Shown in pieces: positions 26,569-34,322 of a stretch of DNA of 64,000 nt. Source of the DNA: Paractinoplanes atraurantiacus. GTDB taxonomy: Bacteria; Actinomycetota; Actinomycetes; Mycobacteriales; Micromonosporaceae. Positions within the stretch are counted from its first letter, which is position 1. Each line of letters begins with the position of its first letter. The translations under genes were made by a program, and so were the position numbers. The stretch is taken from the NCBI RefSeq assembly GCF_900215205.1, contig NZ_OBDY01000040.1:1-64000 (forward strand). The letters are read 5' to 3'. The notes below the pieces were generated by a model. The model was not told where the DNA came from and did no database searches. It saw nothing but the letters and a program-made list of their open reading frames with translations.

Positions 26569-27315
26569 GGCGACGGCATCACGTACGTCAGCAGAACCGT
26601 CGTGCCGCCGGGCCCGGTGGTGATCTCGACACGCTCGCAGACCTGCCGGGCCAGCCACAGGCCGGCGGAGCCGATCCGCCCGGGCCTCGGGCGAGGGCTC
26701 TGCGTCCGGTGCCGTCGCGGGATTCCGGGGCCCCGATCGGCGATCCGGATCATCAACCGGTCGTCCCGGCGCTCGACGGTGATGACTCCCCGCCCGCCGC
26801 CGTGGAACACCGCGTTGGCCATGATCTCGGTCGCGGCGAGCAGCAGCTTGTACCGGTCGAACCCGGTCAGGCCGCAACTCGTGGCACGTCAGGAGCCGGT
26901 CCCGGATCGCCCGGATGCTCTGCCGGTCGAACGGCTCGTCGAGGATGGGAACGGCGGCGCCGGACGGCACGCCGGTCTCCGCCTCGCCGGGGCCATCGGG
27001 CGGTTCCACGCCGAAGAACCGGGCCAGCCCGGCGATCTCGAGGTGCCGGAAGACCTCCTGGCGCGCCCCTCGCACGTGGAACTCGGCGCGGGACCGGGTG
27101 GCCAGCCGGCGCAGAAGGATCAGCAGCGCGATCCCGGACGAGTCCAGCGCCGTGACCTCGGCCAGGTCGACATCGACCCGGGTGCTGTGCTCGGCCTTGA
27201 TGGCCCGCTCCGCCTGCGCCAGCACCTCGTCGTGCCGGACCATGACGACCGCTCCGGCCAGCACGACACGCACCGTGCCGCCCCGAACGACGTCGATCCG
27301 CGCCGGACCGTCCAT
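26565..27315 (-). pseudogene. STAS-HATPase fusion (anti-anti-sigma plus anti-sigma kinase) with apparent frameshift
   Basis: From ATG 27315 (GGGAGGAGG upstream) a STAS domain covers about 1-105, with phospho-acceptor Ser59/Ser60 in ALDSSGIALL. A linker leads to FDRQSIRAIRDRLLTCHE, typical of the start of an RsbW-like kinase. The kinase then continues in another frame: GFDRYKLLLAATEIMANAVFHGGG (N-box) to IADRGPGIP and IGSAGLWLARQVCERVEI (G-boxes), stop at 26565. No start codon exists for the kinase in its own frame before the N-box, so one gene with an extra base around 26874-26890 is preferred (249 residues when corrected). Sequencing error or true decay are both possible. Confidence 0.72.
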
Positions 27316-27435
27316 GCCGGTTGCCTCCTCCCAGCGCTCCTGTGACCCACGGTCGCGCCGCAACAGGCCCCGGCGAGGGACAAAAAGTGCGACGACGGGG
27401 TGGCGCGAGCGGGCAAGATCGACGATCATCCGTCG

Positions 27436-27996
27436 GTGCTTCGGAGAACCGCTTCCCTTCTTGCCGCCGTCGTGCTTCTGATCGCGGGGCCGGGCGCCTC
27501 ACCGGCGCGGGCCGACATCGCCGTCCTCCAAACCGTGCCGGTCGCCGGGTCGACGCTCACGGCGCCGATCACCGAGGTGCGGCTCAGCTTCACCCGGGCC
27601 GTGCACGCGAACTACAGCAGCGTCGAGGTGACCGGCCCGGACGGGGCCGACTACGCCTCGGGCGACCTCGACGTCTTCATGGACCTCAACATCGTGCAGC
27701 CGGTGCGGCATCTGGCGCCCGGCACCTACCGGGTGTCGTGGAGCGCGGGCGTCGCCGCGCCCGGCGAGGCGCAGGGACAATTCGACTTCACGGTGCCGGA
27801 GGCGGCGCTGATGGCCGTCGACGACAAGCCCGCCGCGGTCGCCTACGACAACCCGAACAGCGGGCCGGGCGTCTGGTTGGTGCTCGGTGGGCTGGCCGGC
27901 CTGGTCGTCGTGCTGTGGGTGGTGCTGATCGTCCGCCGGTCCAAGCGCGAGCTGGCGCCACCGCCCTACCGCGGCGACCGCGGGATGGACTTCTGA
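27436..27996 (+). CDS. CopC-domain membrane-anchored protein
   Basis: 186 residues from GTG 27436 (an in-frame GTG at 27400 adds 12). Signal peptide to about residue 27 (SPARADI), an extracellular CopC-like beta-sandwich starting at AVLQTVPVAGSTLTAPITEVRLSFTRAV and ending in the QGQFDFTV strand, a membrane helix (GVWLVLGGLAGLVVVLWVVLIV) and a short basic tail. The His/Met copper ligands typical of true CopC are mostly missing (the mature N-terminus is DIAV, not H), so copper binding is doubtful. Divergent from the STAS-HATPase gene. Confidence 0.8.
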   Translation: MLRRTASLLAAVVLLIAGPGASPARADIAVLQTVPVAGSTLTAPITEVRLSFTRAVHANYSSVEVTGPDGADYASGDLDVFMDLNIVQPVRHLAPGTYRVSWSAGVAAPGEAQGQFDFTVPEAALMAVDDKPAAVAYDNPNSGPGVWLVLGGLAGLVVVLWVVLIVRRSKRELAPPPYRGDRGMDF

Positions 27997-28115
27997 CATG
28001 CGCGGCGATGAGGTTCCCAGCACGGCGCTGATGGAAAGCGTGCTGGCCCGGGCCGCTCGAGTGCTGATCGGCTGGCCCGCCTGCTGGCCGTCGTGGACGG
28101 CGGAACCGGAGATCG

Positions 28116-28724
28116 TTGCCTGTGCCGGGGGTGGCCGACGATCGTCGTCTCGGGAACTGCGACGCGGAATTGGCCGACGGCCCGGGGCTGACCGAGTGGC
28201 TGGCCGGACGGGGATTGACCGGGTCGCATGAGGCCCAGCAGAGCTTGGCGCGACAGGACGCCGAGGAGGAGGCACGCCGCGTCCAGTGGGTGGCGGCCGC
28301 ACCGCCACCACTCACCGAGGCCGCCGAAAGGGCGTCGCGCCGCGAGGACGACGCGGAGGAAGCGCTCGCCGGTCTGGTGGCCCGGCAATACCCCGATCCG
28401 GTTCAGCGCATTCGGACGCTGGTGGGCTGGGCCGGCGTCCCGCCACGGCACAGCACCTCGATGGGTGGCACGCCGTGGTACGAACTGGCACCGCGGCGCC
28501 TCCTGCTGACTGAACCGAAGGAGACGATCTTCGAAGCGCTGACGTCGGCCCCGTTGAGCGCGAGCCAGCTCGACGGTGCCGCGGAACTGTTCACCTGCCT
28601 CGAATGGAAGGGCGCCGGCATTCCCGAGTCGCTGAGGGCGGCGCTGGTCGAGTATGTGACGGCGACCGGGACCGATCCGATGACGTTTCGGATGGACCAG
28701 GGATATGGGACGGCCGCGCCCTAG
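28116..28724 (+). CDS. Hypothetical protein
   Basis: About 202 residues, with an uncertain start: TTG 28116, GTG 28122 or GTG 28131. An acidic helical region with many Glu/Arg (EEEARRVQW, REDDAEEALAGLV) is followed by a compact domain with ELAPRRLLLTEPKETIFEALTSAP and a C-terminal helix. No known family is recognised, and no signal peptide or membrane segment is seen. The preceding 120 bases contain a second overlapping open frame from 27998 in another register, so a frameshifted N-terminus cannot be excluded. The stop codon lies in the loop of a terminator hairpin. Confidence 0.55.
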   Translation: MPVPGVADDRRLGNCDAELADGPGLTEWLAGRGLTGSHEAQQSLARQDAEEEARRVQWVAAAPPPLTEAAERASRREDDAEEALAGLVARQYPDPVQRIRTLVGWAGVPPRHSTSMGGTPWYELAPRRLLLTEPKETIFEALTSAPLSASQLDGAAELFTCLEWKGAGIPESLRAALVEYVTATGTDPMTFRMDQGYGTAAP

Positions 28725-28739
28725 CTGGGCGCGGCCGTC
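28709..28739. terminator. Bidirectional terminator hairpin
   Basis: Perfect 13-bp stem (GACGGCCGCGCCC with GGGCGCGGCCGTC) and a 5-base loop, between converging genes. The TAG of the plus-strand gene is in the loop, and the MFS small-subunit gene ends 7 bases beyond the stem. Confidence 0.8.
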
Positions 28740-28745
28740 GGGGTG

Positions 28746-28877
28746 TTACTCGAAGAGCTTGGCGGCGGTGATCAGGGTCTGGATGATGCCGTAGCCCAGC
28801 AGGACCGTCACCAGGAGCCAGGACAGGACCAGGCGGACGGTGCTGGTCGTGGTGGTGGGGGTGTCCTCGGTGGTCAT
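28746..28877 (-). CDS. MFS transporter small subunit
   Basis: 43-residue protein: an N-terminal Thr-rich cytoplasmic stretch and one membrane helix (VLSWLLVTVLLGYGIIQTLITAAKLF). It matches the tiny companion protein found next to OFA-type MFS transporters in actinomycetes. Its ATG overlaps the transporter's TGA (ATGA), so the two are made together. Confidence 0.82.
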   Translation of the reverse strand: MTTEDTPTTTTSTVRLVLSWLLVTVLLGYGIIQTLITAAKLFE

Positions 28878-30268
28878 GCGGCGGCCTCCTTCGCGGCGGG
28901 GGTCGTGGGCTCGTGGTAGGCCGACGGGACCGGGCGGATCAGCAGGTTGGCTACGAAGCCGACGGCCAGGACGCCGACCATCGTGAGCAACGCCGGCTGG
29001 TAGGCCGACGACGTCAAGGTGCCGGGCTTGCCCTGCTGGTCCAGGAAGCCGTTGACGATCAGCGGACCGGCCACGCCGGCGGCGGACCATGCCGTCAGGA
29101 GGCGGCCGTGGATGGCGCCCACCTGGTACGTGCCGAAGAGGTCACGCAAATACGCGGGCACTGTGGCGAAGCCACCGCCGTAGAAGGAGATGATCAGACC
29201 GGCCATGAGGACGAACAAGGCCGTCGCCACGTCGCCGACCAGGGCCAGCAGCAGGTAGAGAGCCATGCCCACGCCCAGGTACACCATGTAGATGGGCTTG
29301 CGGCCGATCAGGTCGGAGGTCGACGACCAGGCGAAGCGGCCGGCCATGTTGAACAGGGACAGTACGCCCACGAAACCGCCGGCCGCGGCCACGCTGACGG
29401 TGGAGACGCCGTCGGAGCGGAAGAAGTCCTGGATCATCGGGCTGGCCTGCTCCAGGATGCCGATCCCGGCCGTCACGTTGCAGAACAGAACGACCCACAA
29501 GAGCCAGAACGCTTTTGTCCGGATGGCGTTCGCGGCCGAGACATTCGCGGTCGTGACCAGTCGCTTCTCCCGGACCGAGGACGGATCCCAGCCGGCCGGC
29601 CGCCAGCCCTCGGCGGGAACGCGGATGTTGGCCACGCCGAACATCATGATCAGGAAGTAGCCGATGCCGAGGGTCAGGAACAGGAGCACCAGAGCGTGAC
29701 CCGACGCCACTGAGGTGGCCACGTTCGGGTCGTAGTCCGAGTCGTACAGGGAAAGCAGTTGTCTTGAAGCGGGACTGGCGATCAGAGCGCCACCACCGAA
29801 GCCCATGATGGCCAGGCCGGTGGCGAGGCCGGGACGGTCCGGGAACCACTTGATCAGCGTGGAGACCGGGGAGATGTAGCCGATGCCGAGGCCGATGCCG
29901 CCGAGGACGCCGTAGCCGGCGTAGACCAGCCACAGCTGCTCGGTGGCGATGCCGAGGGCGCTGACCAGGAAGCCGGACGCCCAGAAGCAGGCGGAGACGA
30001 ACATGGCCTTGCGGGGGCCGTTCGCCTCGACCCAGGTGCCGCCGACGGCCGCGGACAGGCCCAGCATGACGATGGCGATGCTGAAGATGATGCCGATAGC
30101 GGTCTGGCTGGCGTCGAAGTGCGCGATGAACGAGTTTTTGTAGACGCTGGTCGCATAGACCTGGCCGATGCACAGATGCACGGAGAGCGCGGCCGGCGGG
30201 ATCAACCACCGGCTGTACCCGGCCGGCGCCACGGTGTGCTGGCGGTCGAGCGCGGTGAGCAGGGACAA
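28874..30268 (-). CDS. OFA-family (oxalate/formate antiporter-type) MFS transporter
   Basis: 464 residues from a TTG preceded by GGAGG eight bases upstream (the open frame continues to 30331 without a comparable site). Twelve membrane helices. OFA features seen: CIGQVYATSVYKNSF in the first helix, GGTWVEANGPRKAMF in the first cytoplasmic loop, and GLGIGYISPVSTLIKWFPDRPGLATGLAIMGFGGGALI, a hallmark of the family. Family members carry oxalate, formate, lactate, pyruvate or other small monocarboxylates; the substrate here is not predictable. A large insert (about 195-250) separates the two halves. Confidence 0.9.
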   Translation of the reverse strand: MSLLTALDRQHTVAPAGYSRWLIPPAALSVHLCIGQVYATSVYKNSFIAHFDASQTAIGIIFSIAIVMLGLSAAVGGTWVEANGPRKAMFVSACFWASGFLVSALGIATEQLWLVYAGYGVLGGIGLGIGYISPVSTLIKWFPDRPGLATGLAIMGFGGGALIASPASRQLLSLYDSDYDPNVATSVASGHALVLLFLTLGIGYFLIMMFGVANIRVPAEGWRPAGWDPSSVREKRLVTTANVSAANAIRTKAFWLLWVVLFCNVTAGIGILEQASPMIQDFFRSDGVSTVSVAAAGGFVGVLSLFNMAGRFAWSSTSDLIGRKPIYMVYLGVGMALYLLLALVGDVATALFVLMAGLIISFYGGGFATVPAYLRDLFGTYQVGAIHGRLLTAWSAAGVAGPLIVNGFLDQQGKPGTLTSSAYQPALLTMVGVLAVGFVANLLIRPVPSAYHEPTTPAAKEAAA

Positions 30269-30422
30269 CGGTACCGCCTCCAACCCTTGGGGGATGGCAT
30301 CGATCCTCACCTCAATCGTTTGCGGCGGCAACTCGGGACGAGATCAAATCTCGTTGATACGGTCGCGCCCCGTGTCCGCCCTGATCGCCGAGTGCAGCTG
30401 AGAGGACGCTGAGGGAGGCGTG

Positions 30423-30461
30423 TCAAAGATCTTTGACTTGGTGTCGTGGATCTTTTACATT
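30423..30461 (+). promoter_or_regulatory. Leaderless promoter with overlapping palindrome
   Basis: TTGACT (30433-30438) and TACATT (30456-30461) are 17 bases apart, a vegetative-type promoter. The first ATG of the downstream operon is at 30468, so the transcript is probably leaderless. A perfect 14-bp palindrome TCAAAGATCTTTGA (30423-30436) overlaps the -35 element and is a good operator candidate for the XRE regulator encoded in the same operon. Confidence 0.72.
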
Positions 30462-30467
30462 CGATGC

Positions 30468-30857
30468 ATGCCTCTCGAGGAGAAACGGGCCTGGAGCCTC
30501 GCTGTGACGAGCGTTCTGGGCTATGTGATCTATCTGCTGCTGCTCGCGGCCGACGTCGGCTACGTGAAGGCCGCTCTGTGGACCGTTGGCGGGGGCATCG
30601 TTGCCAACATCGTCATCGGGATGTTCTTCGGCAAGGACCGGCAGACCGATCAGCGTGACCGGGAGATCGGGCGTTTCGGCGACCACATCGGACAGTCGCT
30701 GGTCGTGGCCGGGGCGGTGGCGGCGATGCTGCTCGCGTTCGCCGAGGTGCGGCATTTCTGGATCGCCAACGTCATCTACCTGTCGTTCGTCCTGTCGGCC
30801 GTGCTCGGGTCGACCGCCCGGATCTTCGCCTACCGCCGCGGGTTCCACCCGTGGTGA
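30468..30857 (+). CDS. Four-helix membrane protein of XRE-linked type
   Basis: 129-residue integral membrane protein with four predicted helices, the first two joined by a short turn (TSVLGYVIYLLLL; GGGIVANIVIGMFFG) and a cytoplasmic loop DRQTDQRDREIGRFGDHIG. The loop pattern DxRDxxIxxxG is seen in the DUF2178-like membrane proteins that travel with a small XRE regulator. Function unknown; a membrane partner or sensor for the regulator is an inference. GTGA overlap with the next gene. Confidence 0.75.
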   Translation: MPLEEKRAWSLAVTSVLGYVIYLLLLAADVGYVKAALWTVGGGIVANIVIGMFFGKDRQTDQRDREIGRFGDHIGQSLVVAGAVAAMLLAFAEVRHFWIANVIYLSFVLSAVLGSTARIFAYRRGFHPW

Positions 30858-31078
30858 AACCGACCCGCATCACCAACGCGATCCGGTCTCTGCGCTTCAG
30901 CCACGGCGAGATGACGCAAGCTCAGCTCGCCGACCGGATCGGTGTCACCCGGCAGACCGTCATCGCCATCGAGCAGGGGCGCTACTCGCCCTCCCTGGAA
31001 GTGGCCTTTCAGATCGCCCGCGTGTTCGGCGTGGGCCTCGACGACGTGTTCCAGTACCCGGAAGGTGAGCAGACATGA
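30854..31078 (+). CDS. Small XRE-family transcriptional regulator
   Basis: 74 residues, almost entirely one helix-turn-helix domain: MTQAQLADRIGVTRQTVIAIEQGRYSPSLEVAFQIARVFG, with the conserved C-terminal DDVFQYPE of the YozG-like group. GTG 30854 overlaps the stop of the membrane protein gene and its own TGA overlaps the ATG of the oxidoreductase, so three genes form a tight operon. Probably autoregulates through the palindrome at 30423-30436. Confidence 0.9.
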   Translation: MKPTRITNAIRSLRFSHGEMTQAQLADRIGVTRQTVIAIEQGRYSPSLEVAFQIARVFGVGLDDVFQYPEGEQT

Positions 31079-32004
31079 AAGCGGTTGTCCAGGACACGTA
31101 CGGAAACGCCGATGTGCTCCGCCTGGAGGAGGTCGCCAAGCCGGAGCCCGGGCCCAAGCAGGTGCTGGTCGAGGTCCGCGCGGCCGGTGTCGACCGTGGC
31201 GCCTGGCATGCCATGACCGGCCTGCCGCTGGTGGCACGGCTCGGTTTCGGGCTCGGCAAGCCGCGCCACCGCACGATCGGCATGGATCTGGCCGGCCGGG
31301 TCGCCGCGGTCGGCGCCGAGGTCACCGAATTCAAGGTCGGCGACGAGGTGTACGGGTCGGGAAGCTCCGCCTGGGCCGAATACGCCAAAGCCAAGCCCGC
31401 CAAGCTTTTCCGCAAACCGGCCCACCTGAGCTTCGAACAGGCCGCCTGCATGCCCACCTCGGGGGCCACCGCACGCCTCGTACTGGCCAAGGGCCGGGGT
31501 GAGGTCCTGGTCCTCGGCGCCGGCGGCGGGGTCGGCGCGTTCACGGTGATGCTGGCCAAGTTGCGCGGTGACCGGGTCACCGCCGCCACCAGCCCCGGCA
31601 AGATCGAGGCGGTCGAACGGTTCGGGGCCGACACCGTCATCGACTACACCACGACGCCGTTGGCAGGCCGCTACGACCTGATCGTCGAGTGTGGTGGCAA
31701 CCGCCCGCTGGGTGAGCTGCGCAAGCTGCTCAAGCCGCGCGGCGTCCTGGCCATCGCCGGCGGCGAGGACGGCGGCCGTTTCCTCGGCGGCCTGGAGCGC
31801 AGCCTTCAGCTCCTCGCCGTCTCCCCCTTCACCAAGCAGACGCTGCGCGCCCCCCTCGCGCTGACCCGGCGGGCCGACCTCGAAGCCCTCACCGCGCTCA
31901 CCGACCCGCCCCTGGAACGTTCCTACCCGCTCGGCGAGGCGCCCACGGCGATGCGGCGGCTGGCCGAGGGGCGGGTGACGGGCAAACTCGTCCTGACGAC
32001 ATGA
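31075..32004 (+). CDS. Medium-chain NAD(P)-dependent oxidoreductase
   Basis: 309 residues: GroES-like domain (MKAVVQDTYGNADVLRLEEVAKPEPGPKQVLVEVRAAGVDRG) and Rossmann domain with VLVLGAGGGVGAFTVMLAKLRG. It lacks the zinc cysteines of alcohol dehydrogenases and is closest to quinone-oxidoreductase/crotonyl-like members. DYTTTPLAGRYDLIVECGGNRPLGELRKLLKPRGVLAIAGG is the typical second half. Third gene of the leaderless membrane protein/XRE operon, starting with a 4-base ATGA overlap; probably controlled by that regulator. Confidence 0.9.
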   Translation: MKAVVQDTYGNADVLRLEEVAKPEPGPKQVLVEVRAAGVDRGAWHAMTGLPLVARLGFGLGKPRHRTIGMDLAGRVAAVGAEVTEFKVGDEVYGSGSSAWAEYAKAKPAKLFRKPAHLSFEQAACMPTSGATARLVLAKGRGEVLVLGAGGGVGAFTVMLAKLRGDRVTAATSPGKIEAVERFGADTVIDYTTTPLAGRYDLIVECGGNRPLGELRKLLKPRGVLAIAGGEDGGRFLGGLERSLQLLAVSPFTKQTLRAPLALTRRADLEALTALTDPPLERSYPLGEAPTAMRRLAEGRVTGKLVLTT

Positions 32005-32011
32005 TCGATGG

Positions 32012-33016
32012 ATGTTGACGCCCACACCCCTGATGGAGCTCGTCACCGGGTTCTGGAGTTTCAAGACATTCGCGGCCGCGGTGGAGCTGGACCTCTTCAC
32101 GCGGCTCGCGGGCGGGCGCACCCTCACCAAGGAACAGATAGGCCTTCCGGAGCGGCCGGCCGACCTGCTGCTGGCCGCCTGCGCCTCGCTCGGCCTGCTC
32201 GAACGCGACGGCGACGGCTACCGCAACTCGGCCATCGCGGAGGAGTTCCTCGTACGGGGCAAGCCGTACTACTTCGGCGGCCAGGTGACCTACTGCGATC
32301 AGCGCACCTACCTGCCGTGGCACCGGATCGGCGAGGCCCTGCGCACCGACCGGCCGCTCACGTGGGATCCGGCAACCCAGGAGTCCATGTTCGACACCGC
32401 GGATCCACAGATGCTGTCGACGTTCTGGGACGCCATGTATTCGACGTCGGTGTTCACGGCGCGGGCGCTGAGCGAGACCGTCGACCTGAAGGGGCGCGGG
32501 CGGCTGCTCGATGTCGGGGGCGGCTCCGGCGCGTACGACATCGAACTCTGCCGGACCCACCCGGACCTGAAAGCGACAGTCTTCGATCTGCCCCACGTGT
32601 GTGAGATCGCCGCGGCGAAGGCGGCCGCGGCCGGTCTCAGCGACCGGATCGGGACGGCGCCGGGCGATTTCCTGCAAGACGGTCAACTGCCCGGTGGGTA
32701 CGACGTCGTGCTGCTCAGCATGATCCTGCACGACTGGGACGAGGCAACCAACCGGCGGCTGCTCGCCAAGGTTTTCGCGGCCTTGGAGCCGGGCGGGCTC
32801 GTCATCGTCTCGGAGCTGCTGCTCGACGCCGACCGGGCCGGGCCGGCGCCGGCCGCCCTGATGGGCATGAACATGCTGGTGGAGACGGTCGCCGGCCGCA
32901 ACTACTCCAATGCGGAGTACGAGCGGTGGCTGGCCGATGCCGGCTTCACCGGGGTGCGCACGGTAAGGTTCGACGCGCCCGGCGCCAACGGGGCCGTGCT
33001 CGGGGTCAAACCTTAG
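32012..33016 (+). CDS. SAM-dependent O-methyltransferase, family 2 type
   Basis: 334 residues. An N-terminal winged-helix dimerisation domain (residues 1-80) precedes the methyltransferase fold with LLDVGGGSGAYDIELCR as SAM motif I, ATVFDLPHVCEIA as motif II, and LLSMILHDWDEATNRRLLAKVFAALEPGGLVIVSE. The HDWD region holds the catalytic His used by many hydroxyl methyltransferases of secondary metabolism. The acceptor substrate is unknown. It starts 8 bases after the oxidoreductase stop and may share its operon. Its 3' end overlaps the convergent hydrolase by 11 bp. Confidence 0.87.
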   Translation: MLTPTPLMELVTGFWSFKTFAAAVELDLFTRLAGGRTLTKEQIGLPERPADLLLAACASLGLLERDGDGYRNSAIAEEFLVRGKPYYFGGQVTYCDQRTYLPWHRIGEALRTDRPLTWDPATQESMFDTADPQMLSTFWDAMYSTSVFTARALSETVDLKGRGRLLDVGGGSGAYDIELCRTHPDLKATVFDLPHVCEIAAAKAAAAGLSDRIGTAPGDFLQDGQLPGGYDVVLLSMILHDWDEATNRRLLAKVFAALEPGGLVIVSELLLDADRAGPAPAALMGMNMLVETVAGRNYSNAEYERWLADAGFTGVRTVRFDAPGANGAVLGVKP

Positions 33017-33713
33017 ACAGCAGCGTCCGTACGACGGCCGGGTCCTCGACATGAGCGTTGTGGCCGAGGCCCGGCAGGTCAGAGGGCTCCACGCCCAGGG
33101 CCTTGATCTGCTCGGCGGACACCATGTGGTCGCGTTCGCCGCGGGCCAGGATCACCGGGACCTCCGCAGCCGCCAGCAACGATGTCATCGGCGGGGCACC
33201 GACCGCGAAGGCACGCGGGTCGAAGGTGGTACGCCAGCCGCCCTCGACCTCTTCGACCGCATCCTCGGGCGCCTCCCCAGCAAGGCCAGCCACCCGGAGG
33301 TGACGGCGTTCCGCCTCCTCGCGGGTCGCGAAGACCTGCGCCGGCCGCTGCGCGACGGCAGCCGCCTTGGCCAGTTCTTCGTCCGACCACGACACTTTGA
33401 TGCCCAGCCCGATGACGGCCCGCACGCCGGGTTTCCCGGCCAGGTGGAGAGCGACGACCCCGCCGAACGAGTGCCCGAGGATGACCGTCCCTCTCGGATC
33501 GATCAGGCCGGCCACCGCCTCGGCAACCGCGGCGAAAGAGTATTCGGCCAGATGAGCGGACCCGCCGTGGCCGGGCAGATCGGGCGCGATCCACGCTTGG
33601 GCGCCGAGCTCGTCCGGCAGTCCGGTCCACACATCGGCGGTCGCACCGAGCCCATGCAGCAAAAGGACGGCCGGTGACTCGGTGCCACCCGTACGAATGC
33701 GGAGCGCTGTCAT
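33006..33713 (-). CDS. Alpha/beta hydrolase
   Basis: 235-residue soluble hydrolase. Oxyanion loop LLLHGLGATADVW, nucleophile elbow GHSFGG with Ser at about residue 82, acid in the later strand region and GLGHNAHVEDP carrying the catalytic His near the C-terminus. Small size and lack of a signal peptide indicate a cytoplasmic esterase/lactonase-type enzyme; substrate unknown. Convergent with the O-methyltransferase gene. Confidence 0.88.
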   Translation of the reverse strand: MTALRIRTGGTESPAVLLLHGLGATADVWTGLPDELGAQAWIAPDLPGHGGSAHLAEYSFAAVAEAVAGLIDPRGTVILGHSFGGVVALHLAGKPGVRAVIGLGIKVSWSDEELAKAAAVAQRPAQVFATREEAERRHLRVAGLAGEAPEDAVEEVEGGWRTTFDPRAFAVGAPPMTSLLAAAEVPVILARGERDHMVSAEQIKALGVEPSDLPGLGHNAHVEDPAVVRTLLSKV

Positions 33714-33763
33714 ACGTACAGCATCTCAGTCTCTCTCCAGCCTCCTTCGATGGGCTCATGATC

Positions 33764-34238
33764 ATGGGAACGAGCTACCAGACGATGCTGGTCGCCGCCG
33801 ACTTCACGGCGACGCTGGACGCTGTACGGCAGGCCGCCGCCTCCGCACTGGTGGTGCCGGTCACCGCGCAACGAACAACGGTCGTCCCGCGGGAGAACGA
33901 GGACGGGGTTGCCCGCCGTTCACGCCCTCGCCGAGAGGCTCAGCGCCATGCTGCACCGGCCGGTGCTGGCGATCGACGTCGTCGATTCTGATTCGTCCAG
34001 TACGTCGTGTACCGCAACGGGGACGCCGTGGGCTCTCCCGGCCTCGACCGGATCGGCGCCGCACTGCGCGGCGAGGTCGATCGGGGCGGCGCCGCGCATC
34101 TGACGGCCGAGCGCCAGCACTGGGCGATCATCACGAGTCTCGGGGCTGTCACCGGCGTCGCTGGGCGGCGGATATCGGCACCTCGATCGCGCCGCCTTCT
34201 CCGACGCGGTCGTCGTGGGAGGAGTCATCGAGGGCTAG
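33764..34238 (+). pseudogene. Frameshifted remnant of a hypothetical protein
   Basis: Protein-like segments lie in successive reading frames: TSYQTMLVAADFTATLDAVRQAAASALVVP, then LPAVHALAERLSAMLHRPVLAIDVVDSD, then YVVYRNGDAVGSPGLDRIG, and finally GGGYRHLDRAAFSDAVVVGGVIEG before a TAG. At least three frame changes are needed, so the gene is dead. The family is not recognised; the pattern resembles small self-contained actinomycete proteins. The TAG falls in the end of the adjacent insertion remnant. Confidence 0.6.
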
Positions 34239-34322
34239 ACACCTTTCGGGGCGGGGGTCTGGCTGAGATCCATTGTGAGGCTTGTGGGTGATCGTCACGG
34301 TGGGTTGGTGTCAGGTCTTCTA

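Noticed and set aside
27436..27996. Copper-binding CopC
   Set aside because: The domain resembles CopC, but N-terminal His and Met-rich ligands are absent, so a copper role is not claimed.
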